Shown here piece after piece: positions 34,844-64,000 of a DNA stretch of 64,000 nucleotides (its first letter is position 1; every line of letters begins with the position of its first letter). The notes beneath the pieces were generated by a model. That model ran no database searches and was not told the origin of the DNA. It saw only the letters and a list, made by a program, of their open reading frames with translations. Source of the DNA: Daphnia carinata (lineage: Eukaryota; Arthropoda; Branchiopoda; Diplostraca; Daphniidae); contig NC_081338.1 of NCBI RefSeq assembly GCF_022539665.2, forward strand, positions 7,676,446 through 7,740,445, read 5' to 3'. The translations under genes were made by a program, and so were the position numbers.

Positions 34844-37800
34844 ATGGTTCATCAACAATCGTACGATCATCGACATTCGTCTTATCATCCGCCTCCTGCG
34901 GCGTTCAGTGAGACGTCATCGGTGATGAACAAAAACTATGAGCAACAACAGCAAGGGGGCGATCACAGTTTGAGGAAAATCGGGAAGAACAACAACAACA
35001 ACAATAACAATGCGTCGTCGTCGCCATCGGCCTCGTCGAACGCCGTCAATGATAACGACACCTTTGCGCGTTTTTGGCCTCAGCCAGCCAATAACGCAGC
35101 GGCAACTAGCGGTGCTGCTCCTCTCCTTGCAGGCCATCCCTGCGGGCCCATCAATAGCGGCGCCAATGGCAACAACCACGCCGCCGCTCACGCTTCCGTC
35201 GAGAACGACGTCCGGTGGTCCAAATTACTCCGACACGATGGTACACCCACCAAGGTAAATTCTTCCTCTTCCTTCTATTTGATTAGACCGATATCCTACG
35301 TATATCTCCGTTTTATTGCTACCCATAAAAAAAAAAATGTTCATTTGAGTTTTACTGTTTTCTTTCTATTTTTTTGTAACATCTTATTTACTGAACGAAA
35401 TGTTGAATAAATCGGTTTAAAGTAGATTGTTGATACATTTCTTAAAACAAATTCGTTCACGACAGGTTTTATTATATCCCGAAGAAGGATGGGCCCGAAC
35501 AGCCACCAACGCTTATTGGCTCCTGTCTATTCCTTGGTGGAACCGGAACCGCTGCAAAGTTGTCGAAGTCGCTGGAACGCGGAGGTACACCAACTTACCC
35601 CCCCCCCCCCCATCCATTTGATTTATGATTTCCCAATTTTTGAAAAATTGTTCACACTGATTGCCGACGAATGGCGACATGTTGATTGCTTTCTACATAC
35701 GTCCGCAAGCTAAATATGAGTTAGGTAAACACGAGGATATCGATCGCCCAAGTTGGCATGAAGGATATGCCGTTTCTTTTCCGATTGGTTGATGACGAAC
35801 GTGTGTGTTTATCAACATCGATTTCATCGGGATGCTTCACATGCTGCTATATCTATTTTTTTTTTTTTTATCTATATACAATCTACCCCTCCCCCTCTTA
35901 CGTCTAAATGGATATGTGTACGTACAATGGTGGAACACGAAAGAAATCGAGCGTCTAAACACGTACTTGGATGGGGTTCTTTTATACATCCCACACATGG
36001 GGGAGCCTCCCCCAAAAAAGAAGAGGGACTTGTTTTCGTAGACTCAACAACACGACGGCATGTTGATGATGGAATTCTTTCTGATGTGGCAACACGAATC
36101 AAAAGGACAAGGTGACAAGTGAAAAAGAAAGGGGAGGGGGGGCGAGACGTTACATAACATTTTGTAATAGCCTTTATTTTTCATCTTTCTCGATTTTTTT
36201 TTATTTAAAAAAAGAAAAAGAAAATCACACTGGTCACGCTCTTTTTAACTCCACCGGCCAAAAACTTTACTTGCCTCTCGCTGTCTCTCTCTCTCTCCAC
36301 CCACTCCTTTCTCTTTTTTATACATCTTATTTATGGTGCGGACGTCTGCGAGAGGGTGTGTCCGCTGCCGGCTGAATGTCGATTGAATTTCCTCGACAGA
36401 GCAACGTACGAACACGATGTCTTTTGCTGTTGGGGGTGCCCTTCTTTCTTTCTTTTTTCTTGTGCTCTTGATTATTCCTCCCTTCTCACGGAGCGCGACA
36501 GGGAGCCAAGCGAGTGTCCAACGTTCAAAAACATCTTTATCGATTAGTTTTCGCTCGACGGCTATACGCACATACACGTACGAGTAGAAACAAAGACGTT
36601 GCGCTCGTACTACTACAGACCGAAAATCCTCTTACAGCTTTACTTATAGACATGAAATGATATGACCCCGGGACGGACCCCTTCAATGCACGCAGTACTC
36701 CAAGTAAAAAGGGAAAATATATATTCACTAGTACATCGTACCATATCGAGATCAAGTCTATAAATTTTTCATCTCTGCTGAGCTGCGCTCCTATTGTCAG
36801 ACATAATAAAAGTCTATATGTAAATCACGTATTGCCGAGCAGATGAATGCAAATTGTCCGCTTCCAATCCAGTTTTTTTTTATACCCTTTTGCATTTTTG
36901 TAAAAGTTCTGCTAGGAATGCATGTTAACGGATAAAGATCCTTCGAATTTTGAAATGTCGGCTGTTTCCGCAACAGCAATCAGCTTGATGAAGCATACAG
37001 TACAACCGTGTAATTCAAAGCTACTCGCAATACTTGTGATTGAAACTTTCGGCTCGCCCACCGACAGACGATCAAAGACGAGTTGAACGTTTGACATCGA
37101 TACGGTCGACATCCCTTGATGGATGGATGTTCTTATGGTGCTCTGCTTCTAGCCGTTCGAATCAGTTCCTCCGAGCGTACAATTCCCTTTTTTTTTTTTT
37201 ATTCTTTATCCTTCTTCGTTAGATTCGTGTTACACAATGTGGGCCTGCTACCCGTATGATACACGCTCCGTAAAATAAAAAAAAAAAAAAAAGGTTACAC
37301 ACACACACAAGAAAAAAGATCCTGAAATCGATCACGACGTTACTGAAGCGAGTAACAATAAATCTTTCCGCCAGATTGAGGCTCTTCCTCTATTGTCTAT
37401 TTGGGCATCAATTTCTTATTGCTTCCAGGTAAATAGGAGTATTTCGATAATAACCTCTCTCAACCCGCATCCCTGAAAAAAAAAAAAAAAAAAAAACGAG
37501 CGGCTAAAATTTTGATTCCTTAAAACAAAAGTCTGCCCGAAAAGCCCAGAAATGGAACAAAAGAAGGAGAACGTTTCGGGGACGATCAAAACAAATACAT
37601 AAAGCGTCAGCATTGTTTTCGACGTGTATCGATTGGAGAGCAACAATGGAGCTGGCTGAGTTTTTCAATGTCGCCTATAAATATACACACGGTAGCACAG
37701 GCAAGCAGTAAATCAAAAGAAGCCCGTTTTTTTTTTTTTTTTGTTTTCTTCTTTCTTCTTTCTTTTCAAGCGGAATCGAAAGAAAAGAAAATTGGAGAGA

Positions 37801-38484
37801 AAGAAAAAAGTATAGTGGCTTTTCTTTCCCTTTTGTTTGATCTACGATCGTTCTCGTCTTCGTTTCCAAATCGTTCGATGACTTGACATCGACTTGCTCT
37901 TTATTTATTTCCTTTTTTTTTTCTTTTTTATAGACACAGACGCAAGAGGGTTTGCTTGTACATGTCTTTGGCTACTAGATTGCATCGTCTTTCGTGCTCA
38001 GAAGGGGTTCTCTTGGATGTAGCATATATCTCTATATCTTTTTCTTGGGTTGTTCTTATAGCTCTGCATCTTCTCCATTTCTTTTATACATATATTCGAT
38101 CTCTTTTGATAGCTGTAGTGTACTGTATAGATCTACGCGTTCTGTCAATTGTTTTTCTTTAATGTGCTTCTATCTTTCTAATCAAAAATTTCCTTTTTGT
38201 TTTCTTCTTTAACCGGATGCAGGAGCACGACGCAAGCCAAGTTGATTGACGCCGGTGATAGGCGAACTGTTTACGTTGTTGGCTCGTTTAAAAGCTCATC
38301 TACGACGTCGGCCGATCTCTCGTCGGAGCCGCAATTTAAATTAGCGCTGACGTCACACATAACGACAGCCGATGTCAACCTCGGCTATTTAATGACAGGC
38401 ACCCTGGAGCGCGGCCGTCATAGCGATTCTCTCCAGCCGACCCATTTCGCCGTCCTTCGCAAATTCGATTGGAATAATCCTTGA
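34844..38484 (+). CDS. Uncharacterised 263-residue protein
   Basis: I do not recognise this gene. Exons 34844-35254, 35466-35584 and 38223-38484 join in phases 0 and 2 with clean GT/AG sites, and AATAAA follows the stop at 38487-38492. Residues 1-125 are low complexity: a His/Tyr/Ser/Pro-rich start ([18 protein letters not shown]), an eight-Asn run and Ala/Gly/Asn-rich stretches. From about residue 128 the sequence looks globular: [13 protein letters not shown], then [20 protein letters not shown] across the first splice, [19 protein letters not shown], and a C terminus ending FDWNNP. No signal peptide or membrane helix is evident. The coherent exon chain and codon-like GC-richness support a real gene; function is unknown. 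Confidence 0.72.
35585..38222. other. Large intron of uncharacterised gene
   Basis: This 2.6-kb intron begins GTACAC and ends TGCAG. It contains pyrimidine-rich stretches, C13 near 35601, A16-22 runs near 37276 and 37476, and a T18 run near 37725. No coding exon with matching phase was recognised inside. Confidence 0.6.
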
Positions 38485-38486
38485 AT

Positions 38487-38492
38487 AATAAA
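38487..38492 (+). terminator. Polyadenylation signal AATAAA
   Basis: A canonical AATAAA lies three bases after the TGA of the uncharacterised gene. It is unusually close to the stop, so either the 3' untranslated region is tiny or a later signal is used. Confidence 0.45.
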
Positions 38493-41196
38493 AAGATTCA
38501 TTTCAAAAATCCCCTTCAAAAAAAAAAAAAAGTCCGCAAAGAGAAAGAAAAATATCTGGCCTCTATAAATCGATGATTATCTTAAGTATAGTAGACGTGT
38601 TGATTGTGCGTCATCATCCGTTCTATCACGACCGTCCGATTTGATTAGAAAAAAACAAAACAAAAAGGAAAGTGAATCACTCTTGTTTCTTCCAAACTTT
38701 TACGTCGAGTTCCGCGTTGCGCATTTGTTTTCCATTCTTCTATCGTACGTATATACATCTATCGTGTCACTAACTCCACTATATGCATGTGTGTACGCGT
38801 TACACGCAGTCACGATACATACAATTACATGTAACTATATATAGACGTTGCTGGTGTGTATGCATAGACACTACCATCATTAGGGATGCGCTGCCGAACT
38901 TGCCACTTCATTCAATGTCTTTGCGCATACATCTCAACGGGCTCTCGTGTTGGTCGTGTTATACACACACACACACACACACACTGGCAAATCTTTCGCT
39001 CGTTTTCTGCTGCTATCCCTTTGGCCCGCCTATGAATATTATTTCCTATCCTTTCGTATTCTGCCAGCTTTAATTCTTGTCATGGCTCCTATCCGTTCCT
39101 CGCATTATTTGTGTGTATAACTCTCCTTTGTTATTTGTTTTTTTTTCGGTCTCCGTCCCTGGATTGTCTTTTTTGAATTCAATTTGAAAGCAAAAAGAAT
39201 TCGAGAATGAAAAAAAAAAAAAAATTGTCTTCTTTTTTTTTCTTGTCTGCTCTGATGCTACTCGCATTTTTTCACACACAAAAAATCTGATATGAAACTC
39301 GACTTGAACGCGATGTCTATACAACCAGTGTATTTCCAATAGAAGACAACACAAGACAGAGAAGAGCGCTCGAATTCTGTTTTCTCCGGCTCTTCTTCTC
39401 CCAAATCTCGTGTTGCTCCTTATCTTTCTATTTCCCCTCGGCTATATACTACTCGGCATCTCTTTGTATAATACTCGTGCCAATACAATCGGGTCGAATT
39501 TGAGACTCTTAGTGGTTCCTCCTCTGTTTTCCCATCATTTTCATTTCTCTCCCTCTCTATCCTTCGTCCTCTTTCCCATCGACGACGACAGCAACAACGA
39601 CAGCCGACTAGCAATGTCAATAGGTCCCTATACAGAAACTATGGCGAGGGGATCGTATCAATTGACGCGGGGCAATACCATTGTATCTAGACCGATGCTC
39701 TGTAGACACTCTGACTCGAAATGGGTCCTGAGGTGACAGCGCGAGCGTACACATCTATACCGCTGTGTATGGGAAGAAAAACGAAAAAATGAAATGAGGA
39801 CAGACAGTAAGTGCAAGAACAGCGGATGGGTGTATTTTCAAAGAAAAATCGATTTCCTTCGACGCAAGTCAAATCTTACGGGTACGCAAATAAAAAAAAT
39901 AAAAAAATTGGAACACCCTATTCAAAAAGGGGAGATGGGGAAGAAAAGAGTTCACTTTGTGGGCGATAGACGCCCATCTCCATAGAGCTATTATTGATTC
40001 GTTTTTTTTTCGACACACAACATGTGCAGTTGAAGACGATCTGTCACTCTCCCAAGTCGTCGATAACTTTTGGCATGGCAATTCTTCGTCCAATTGTGCA
40101 TTTTCTGCGCCGCATTTGCTTATCTATTCGAATAACGTTCAAATAGTTTCATTATAAACGCCATATATCATCTTTTTTTTTCTAATTTTCAAACAAATTG
40201 CGACAGGAATTTATGTATCGATATTAGATTTTCAAAAAAATTGGCAAATAAATTGAATATTCCTTCCCCCCCCCCCCCGTATTTCTTGAGGTGTGTGCAT
40301 ATGTCTTTCTATAATGCACGCGTAACATGTACGTAAAATATAAAAAAAGAACAGGAGAGATCCTACTTGATCCCATTTGCCCGATTGGATGGCGGGGCCG
40401 ATAGCATCATATTTGGTATTCCAGTCTAGTTCATTCGCGAGAGGAGTCATCCAGCGACTGTGTATATAATAAAAGAAAAAAAATGTTGTAAATAAAACAT
40501 CCCATCCCCCATCAAAAAAAAAAAGCAAACGAAATGGAAAGAAAACTTGGTCCCGTTGGCTGTGGATCACGACAGATCCGCGTAAGGCTGTGCCCCTGCT
40601 TTACGCGTGCAACTACCCTTACCATAAGTATACAGTATTTCTCAGTACCTTAGCGCATAAATATATTTCTCTTTCCTGATTTAATTTCACTGCTGCACGT
40701 AAATGATTATAGATATGTATTTTCAATATGTGGAAATTGCCTACACGTTGCGCGCGTACATTCCCCGCAATATAGGAATAAAAACTGGAAAGCCAAATAG
40801 ATTTGGAAAATTCAAGTTAATTAAATTGGAAGGATTATTTGCTCGGCTTCTTATTGTAGCCTACAAACGAGAAGATCTACAAGTATAAAGCAGGTACAAT
40901 AACGGGATGCACACCATTGGCGGTGATATGCGCGCGTTAATCTAAAGAGGAAAACGTAATTCAGCTCTAATTGAATTTAGCTATGGCCGCGTAAAGAAAC
41001 ACAGTTTACACCGCAAGCCAAACATGTATACTGTGTGCAGCCATAAAAACTGGAGAGCGTGCGGGTGGGGGAAAAAGCTCAAGAAAAACTACGTATATAC
41101 GGTAGATTTAGGAAGACTGTCGTGAGATGCGCTCAGAAGATAGTAATGTTTGACTTGGATGAAAGTGATCAGATAATCTACTAGTCTCGCGAGAAA

Positions 41197-41240
<44 letters not shown>

Positions 41241-44223
41241 AATTTCTTTATCCCTTTTCGTTGAGGTCGATGGGTGTAGGGCACGAGCGTGACAGACGCA
41301 CTGGACGGTCAAGATGCGATCACATCACGCAGACTGCTAACCCAACCGGACGCTCGCCATTCTTTTAAAGTTTGTTTCCTTTCTTTGTGTGTATAGGTTG
41401 AAATGAAAATGAATATGTAACAGGCTGCTGGACGAAAGTAAAAGTTGAAAATGTTAGAGCTGCAAGTCCTAATGTGCAGCGCCAGCAAATCGTTTCGGCA
41501 TAGGTCAGTGGCCGCTACGACTAGTTGCTGTTGGGAAAACGGGCATTAAATACTGGTGAGGCCCGTGCGCTGCGTCCGGCTAAAGACATTTGCGACCGCA
41601 GCACCGCACCGATTGGCACTCCACTCACTTTTCGTCTGATTACTTTCGTGCCAGTTAGTTCTGTATCACGAACTTTTACTCCAATTCGACCCTAAGAGCT
41701 CAGCGTATACAGACGGCTTTGATTGCTATATAACTTTTTTTTAGATTCAAATGGATCCAATGGTTCCATATGTTTATCGTCCAGCCTCCGCCGAATGCAT
41801 TTCAGTAGAAGCACAATCAAATCGCAACCCCGACTGAGTCTACACTCAGCAAGCCTTTAAAAATAAAGCCTAGCAATGAACTACTTGCTTTATATAGGCC
41901 TATAAAAACACGAAGATTTTATGCACGATATATTGCAAGTATATCACGCACAGACGAATAATACACTCACGTTTCATTCGCGAAGGATAGATGTGTTCAT
42001 CTGGAATCGGCTGGCGATTGGGAATTTGCCAAATGAGAGCGCGATGTAGATAAACTTTATACGACCCACTAGCAAGTTTTGCTTGGAATTAAAACTGGGC
42101 TGAACTGCGGGGCCATTCATTATTCTGTCTCGCTTCTTCGCTAACTTATTCATACTCAGTAATTAACCGTCCACGCCATCATTCAGCCGTCGTTTTTATC
42201 CTGTTTCGACAGGACGATGAAGACGAATAGACTTCAAGGGCTGTCGTCGATTTCTCTCTGGAGTCTTGAGATGATCAACGCAACGATGCTAATAATTATT
42301 CATCAATGAAGTTGAGTCACGGCGCCAGAATTCAACAAGGAAGGCTCATAACACGGGGAAGCTGTCCGTTTGAATCGTTTGGTAATTGAACGAAACTGAA
42401 TAACGAGACCGCACGTCAGTTGTTGCCAAAGTCTATGGCTGAACAGCACGTCATTTGGCTGGGTTCTCACGTAATTGGTTAATTCCTCAGCTGCTTTATT
42501 GGAAAAGTTGTAGACGTCTTACAAATTCATCATATTAAAAAAAAAAAGAAATAAATAAATAAAAAGGTATTTTCGCTGGGTAGAACATCAGAATTCATGA
42601 CGGCTGCAGTTCGTGCAAACTGCTCTGTCATAGTGTAAACTATATAGAACATAAAACTATAATCCGTTGAATGAATCATTTTTTATTTTTTCGCCGGTAA
42701 TAATTCTTCGTTTGGCATTCCTGTGTTTTATAATGGAAGAGTCCCACATCTGACGGCTAATATCTCTAAAGCCTTTTCCACGAAGAAGCCACACTATTTT
42801 CATATGGGCCATCAGATAGTATATATGGCTACTGCATACACTATAACTAATAAATGCTAGAACGTTCCTCTTGGGATGCACAATTTTATCTTTCATCTTT
42901 TCAGAACGCTGTTAACGAGTTCCGCGATCTATACCATATCTGCATTTTGTCTTTTTTCGATGCATAAAACATGGCGTTGAATACTAAAAAGGGTTAATAT
43001 GAATAACTTGATCATTTAACGCTATAGCCATTTTTAGTATGGCCGTTTTCTTTCGGTTATTCTGGCGACATTAGTGGGAACAAAAAAATGCCAGGCTCAG
43101 TTTGGGCGAACATCGTCTGATTCGTCTTTTGTCCTTGGTTGTAGTCTGCAAACTTTCTTTCGTGGGTTTTAGTTTAGCTCACAGAGAGTCTTGCAAGAGA
43201 GCTTTTCGTCATGATCTCACCATGATTGATTCTCTTTGTACGGTACCAACTTAGATAGCTCGAGGTAGCCAACACGCCCCCTCACAGCAATATCGCTGAG
43301 ATGTTGGTAATGAATCGAAGAGGCTGCACGAATTCTCAGACTGTCTGATGAAAGAACACAAAGTAAAGCCATGCTTGAACATCGTAGCGAATCGCGATCC
43401 AAAATGTGCGTGCCTATGCAAATTGTAGTAGCAAGCAAACTCCTATTTGTGATTCTAGGAAAATCTTCATTAAATGGTACACTGACGAGTAAAGTATCTT
43501 ATACCAGAGGCACTGCTAGAATCAATAACGGCGATTTACATATTATTGTATATAGTTTTAAATAAAGGTTTTTTGTTGTTTCCCATTGAAATTGCAATTG
43601 CCGACCGCAGACTATCTCTTTTTTTCCGTTATATAATATGAAAAGAAAACGGTGACGTCATGCGACTGTCATCAAGTAAAAAAAAAAAAAATCTTAGATG
43701 CATAGTAATGAATATAATTTATAAAACACACAGGACTATGACAGACACTATCAGACCTTGGGCAAGCAGGTTTTTACCCTACACATTTGCTTTCGAAATC
43801 AGTTTTGAAAGCTTTCCGTCCGAGAGTTTTCCAACTGGCGTCTCGTTTCTCTTGACGACCGGCTAGCAGAAGAAAAAAGCAAGAAAATTCCCATGTTGTG
43901 AAAATTTTATGCATTTGACGTTTGGGAGTCGCGCGGGAGCCTTTGTCTGCTATAGTTTTTCCTTCGTCAGCTAAAACGCTTCCGAAAAGAATTAGCGAAA
44001 TTTTTTCTTCGTCTTGTACCGTTTTTATAATCGACGATATTTGTCGATCAAACAGAGGCTAAAGTGATATATTATCTTGGAATCAGTGAAATTTTGACGT
44101 TTGGCCATCGAAGAATACAAATAGCAAGAGGAAGCATTAACATCAAGTTCGGTGTTTTAGTCGCAACCTATTTGTTATTTGGAGTTATCCTAAATTATAT
44201 TGGGCGAATTTCTCAAGACGAAA
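38493..44223. other. Intergenic, no gene recognised
   Basis: This 5.7-kb AT-rich region holds microsatellites (AC at 38963-38984, CT at 41200-41239), a C14 run near 40266 and many A/T runs. A TGACGTCA palindrome at 43653-43660 lies about 570 bp before the GGPPS start. Frames on both strands are short and not recognisable. Confidence 0.5.
41200..41239. repeat. (CT)20 microsatellite
   Basis: Uninterrupted CT dinucleotides over 40 bases in intergenic DNA. Confidence 0.95.
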
Positions 44224-45830
44224 ATGGCTGGGGAGAAAACCAATGGATCTTACACCAATATCCCTTACAGTAAATCTGGAGACCGCTCCCAAGATGAGGT
44301 AATCATTTGACTGTTTTAAAACTTTCATAACTAAAAATTTATTTGAATTCTTAAGATATTGCTGCAGCCATTCACCTACTTATTGCAAGTACAGGGGAAG
44401 CAGATACGAGTTAAACTATCCCTTGCCTTCGACTACTGGCTTCAGATCACTCCAGAAAAACTTAACATCATAAATGATGTTGTTCAAATGTTGCACAATG
44501 CTAGTCTTTTGTAATCACCTTGCTTAAATTTAAATTTTGTATGCTATAATTATACGATTGAATCTGATAGAGTTGATGATATTGAAGATAACTCCATTCT
44601 CAGAAGGGGGATTCCAGTTGCCCACTCCATCTATGGAGTAGCTTCAACCATCAACTCTGCCAACTATGTCTACTTCTTGGGTTTGGAAAAAGTTTTGGCC
44701 CTTAATCATCCACAGGTGTGTACTTTGCTTAAATTTTTACAGTTTAAAATTTAACAATTACATTTGCATGTCACCTGTAAGGCGACTGAAGTATTCTGTG
44801 AACAATTACTCGAACTTCACAGGGGGCAAGGAATGGAAATATATTGGAGGGACAGCTATATATGTCCAACAGAAGAAGAATATAGACACATGATTGTGCG
44901 AAGTAAGTACTGAAAAAAAACAAACAGACCTTTTCTATAAAAGTAGCAATAAAAAAAATGCCACTTACCTAAGAAAGCTAATTTGAAATTCTAATCTATA
45001 GAAACAGGAGGCTTGTTTGGTTTGGCTGTTCGTCTGATGCAACTCTTTAGTTCAAATGCGGTCGATATGAACCCACTAATGGCCATCTTGGGACTGTACT
45101 TTCAGATAAGAGATGATTACGCAAATCTGAACTTGAAAGAGGTAAATTTATTTGAAATCCAACATACTTCTTTCTATCTAGAAAAAATAGATGATAAAAA
45201 ATTCGTCGTAAAATCTGTTACCGGCGTAATTTGACAGAAAAGAATATTCATACGCAAAAACCGTTCTCTACAGTCATTTCCGTGAATTTCAGGCGACGTT
45301 ATAGGTCGCCAAATGTTATTTTCAAGTTTTATAACTTCGCCATTGAATTTCACATAAAATTCATAATTAGGGGAACAAAACACTGTATGATCCCGCAAAG
45401 AAAATGAGAATCTCCAATCAAGTACCATGTACCCTAATTGATATATTGTATTTTTAAATAGTATGCGGAAAACAAGAGCTTTTGCGAAGATTTGACTGAG
45501 GTGAGTAGTCGATAAATAGATAGCTAATTAATTTAACTTATGTTTGTCGTAACGAATGATTTTCTGCTACAATAGGGAAAATTTTCCTTTCCGGTGATCC
45601 ACGCTATCCGAAGCCGACCTGACGATCAACAGATCATCAATATCCTAAGGCAACGCACCAAAGATATGGACGTGAAAAGATATTGCGTATCCCTTTTGGA
45701 GAAGTTTGGCTCGTTTGAATACACGCGCCAGACGCTGATCCAGTTGGATCTGGACGCCCGACGGGAGATTGAAAAGTTGGGTGGGAATCCAATCCTGGAG
45801 CGGGTGCTTGACGAGTTGAAAAACTGGTGA
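44224..45830 (+). CDS. GGPS1: Geranylgeranyl diphosphate synthase
   Basis: This enzyme adds isopentenyl diphosphate to farnesyl diphosphate to give the C20 donor for protein prenylation; it is cytosolic and Mg-dependent. Seven exons (44224-44298, 44356-44510, 44571-44715, 44782-44902, 45002-45141, 45462-45500, 45576-45830) fit in phase and give 309 residues, close to the animal enzyme (about 300). The first aspartate-rich motif reads [12 protein letters not shown] and spans a splice junction on its left. The second reads [10 protein letters not shown]. Other landmarks are [29 protein letters not shown] and [12 protein letters not shown]. Both DDxxD-type metal sites are intact, so it should be active. 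The 5'-most exon ([12 protein letters not shown]) is less conserved, as usual. Confidence 0.96.
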
Positions 45831-47081
45831 AACGACTACAACCGGGCAAGCTACCTTCAAGTCGCGACGCGAGAGGGAAGCCGATGGAATGCGACCCATA
45901 TAGCCCCGTTGGCCTCCTATTCCAACGCAGCCACAACTCTTTTATATATTTATCAGTGCGCGTTAAAAATACATTCGTAGTAGAAAACAACTCGTCGTGC
46001 TCGAATGGGGTTAGACGAAGCCAGTCACACCGTCGTATTTTTCGTCCTAGACCTTTAGTTGGTTGTTTTCTTGACATTCTGGTCATGTGTCCTCATACCC
46101 ATGCTGTTCGATTTCTACTACGGTCTTTAATAGCGTTGTTCTTCTGTTATCATGTTACAAGTTTGGTCGATGATGTGAAGACCGATTTAGCCGCCTCCTT
46201 CATCGCGGAATTTAATTATTGTCTACGAATTTGCATCTTTGTTTGAAAAAAAAAAAGTTAAAAGTTGTAAAATAGATCTCGTGTGCCCGGAAAAAGCTTT
46301 CTTTGTTTATTTTTATTTTATTTCTTAATATATGTTTTCAATATAATGAGAAGAACGTTTAATCTCTCGTATTTCCATTAAAACGTAATGGCCGTTTGGT
46401 TTCTAAGGTCGCTAGATGGCATTGACAAAATAAAACGTTTTAGAAAAGGCCAGCAGATGTCATGGCCTGCAGCTTGTTGTCAATTGAACAAGGCATTCAC
46501 GGGCATCGTGATATCACAAAGGCGTCAACTCAGGCGAAGTCTGGCTATCGTGAACTTTTGGGGAGTTAGCAAGGGCTGTTTTGGATTCGGCGTCGCAGTT
46601 AGCATTGCATTCGATAGTGTAGTGCCAACAGAGTCGGGAGGAGGGTGTTCGTTCACTGAGAGACTGCCACGACTGGTCACACACACGTCTCCACACTCAC
46701 GCCAAATCGTGTTGTGTGTGTACAACGAGTAAACAAGAATTTCGGGTTATTGTGTGTGCATTGTGTGTCTGTGTCTCTATGCTGCAAAAGTGTTAGTGTG
46801 TACCGACCGATTGTTTCACCAGTTCACTAGTCTCGTGCGAGTTGACCTGAACGTAAGATCAGCATTTCGATCATTGAACGTAAGTGAAAGTGATTCGCTG
46901 AGCATGTCGGCCATTATTGGTGGTTAGTGAAAGTGTCCAGGAACAAGAGCGGGGAGAAAAGTCTATCAAAGAAAAAGTCCCACGAACGAGCGAACGCTAA
47001 AAACTCAATCGAATTTCCGAAAAGAGTTTTCTTTTTTTTAGTATATCTGTAGAGAGCCCAACTACCAACAAGAGATCCATC
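45831..47081. other. GGPPS 3' flank and CaMKII 5' leader/promoter
   Basis: The two genes are tandem on the + strand, 1.25 kb apart. The left half should be the GGPPS 3' untranslated region. The right half, rich in GT and CA dinucleotides near 46740-46800, should hold the CaMKII promoter and leader. An open frame at 46388-46732 has no recognisable domain and overlaps this putative promoter. Confidence 0.5.

Positions 47082-64000
<16,919 letters not shown>

Noticed and set aside
35789-36115. Overlapping frames in the large intron of the uncharacterised gene
   Set aside because: Composition is AT- and C-run driven, with no domains and no convincing acceptor/donor pair in the right phase.
46388-46732. 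114-codon + strand open frame before CaMKII
   Set aside because: No domain, no homology I know and no exon partners; it lies in the probable CaMKII promoter/leader.

Overview
This is eukaryotic, animal DNA. It carries eight protein-coding genes split by mostly short GT-AG introns (many 55-75 nt), and the proteins are typical arthropod/metazoan housekeeping and neuromuscular ones. The compact introns, the arthropod-like CaMKII linker and association domain, and an insect-type ZASP-motif protein suggest a crustacean, most likely a branchiopod such as Daphnia. That assignment is inference. I see no rRNA, tRNA, CRISPR array, bacterial operon or intact transposon ORF. || Layout, left to right. HGSNAT, 3' end only, + strand (436-1069). 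About 4.5 kb with no recognisable gene. A RUN+FYVE gene of the RUFY family, + strand (5585/6356-11039), with two candidate first exons and a FYVE-less alternative last exon. A ZASP-motif (ZM/DUF4749) sarcomere-type gene, - strand (16703-11649), tail to tail with RUFY. A cluster of diverged repeats (about 19.1-20.1 kb). LETM1, - strand (23258-20961). An M16C-type metalloprotease homologue, - strand (27794-24347). About 7 kb without a gene. A 263-residue protein that I do not recognise, + strand (34844-38484). About 5.7 kb without a gene. Geranylgeranyl diphosphate synthase, + strand (44224-45830). CaMKII, + strand, from 47082 to the right edge, where it is cut inside the association domain. || I found no single new system or gene cluster. 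These genes act in lysosomal heparan sulfate breakdown (HGSNAT), endosome traffic (RUFY), muscle Z-disc structure (ZASP-like), mitochondrial cation homeostasis (LETM1), isoprenoid supply (GGPPS) and calcium signalling (CaMKII). Their adjacency suggests no shared pathway. || The most interesting signals are inside genes. (1) In the M16C gene, about 13 codons that look conserved are interrupted by a TAA and an extra A in an A-run, and both lesions lie inside a 40-nt GT-AG segment; this could be recent intronization, a broken allele or an assembly error. The zinc motif also reads HTLDH instead of HxxEH. (2) The RUFY exon layout mirrors the vertebrate RUFY3 short isoform. (3) The CaMKII linker is built of five consecutive phase-1 exons, all multiples of three, one coding a 92-residue Ala/Ser-rich segment. 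(4) LETM1 has an open 60-nt intron that would add a hydrophobic stretch if retained. (5) A three-exon gene of unknown function. (6) A repeat cluster carrying AAGCCCGAC motifs in both orientations. The CaMKII introns are very rich in homopolymers, including five CnAn/TnGn junctions that all have the same polarity. || Exon borders were set by hand from homology, reading phase and GT/AG signals. Every multi-exon model below keeps frame throughout.
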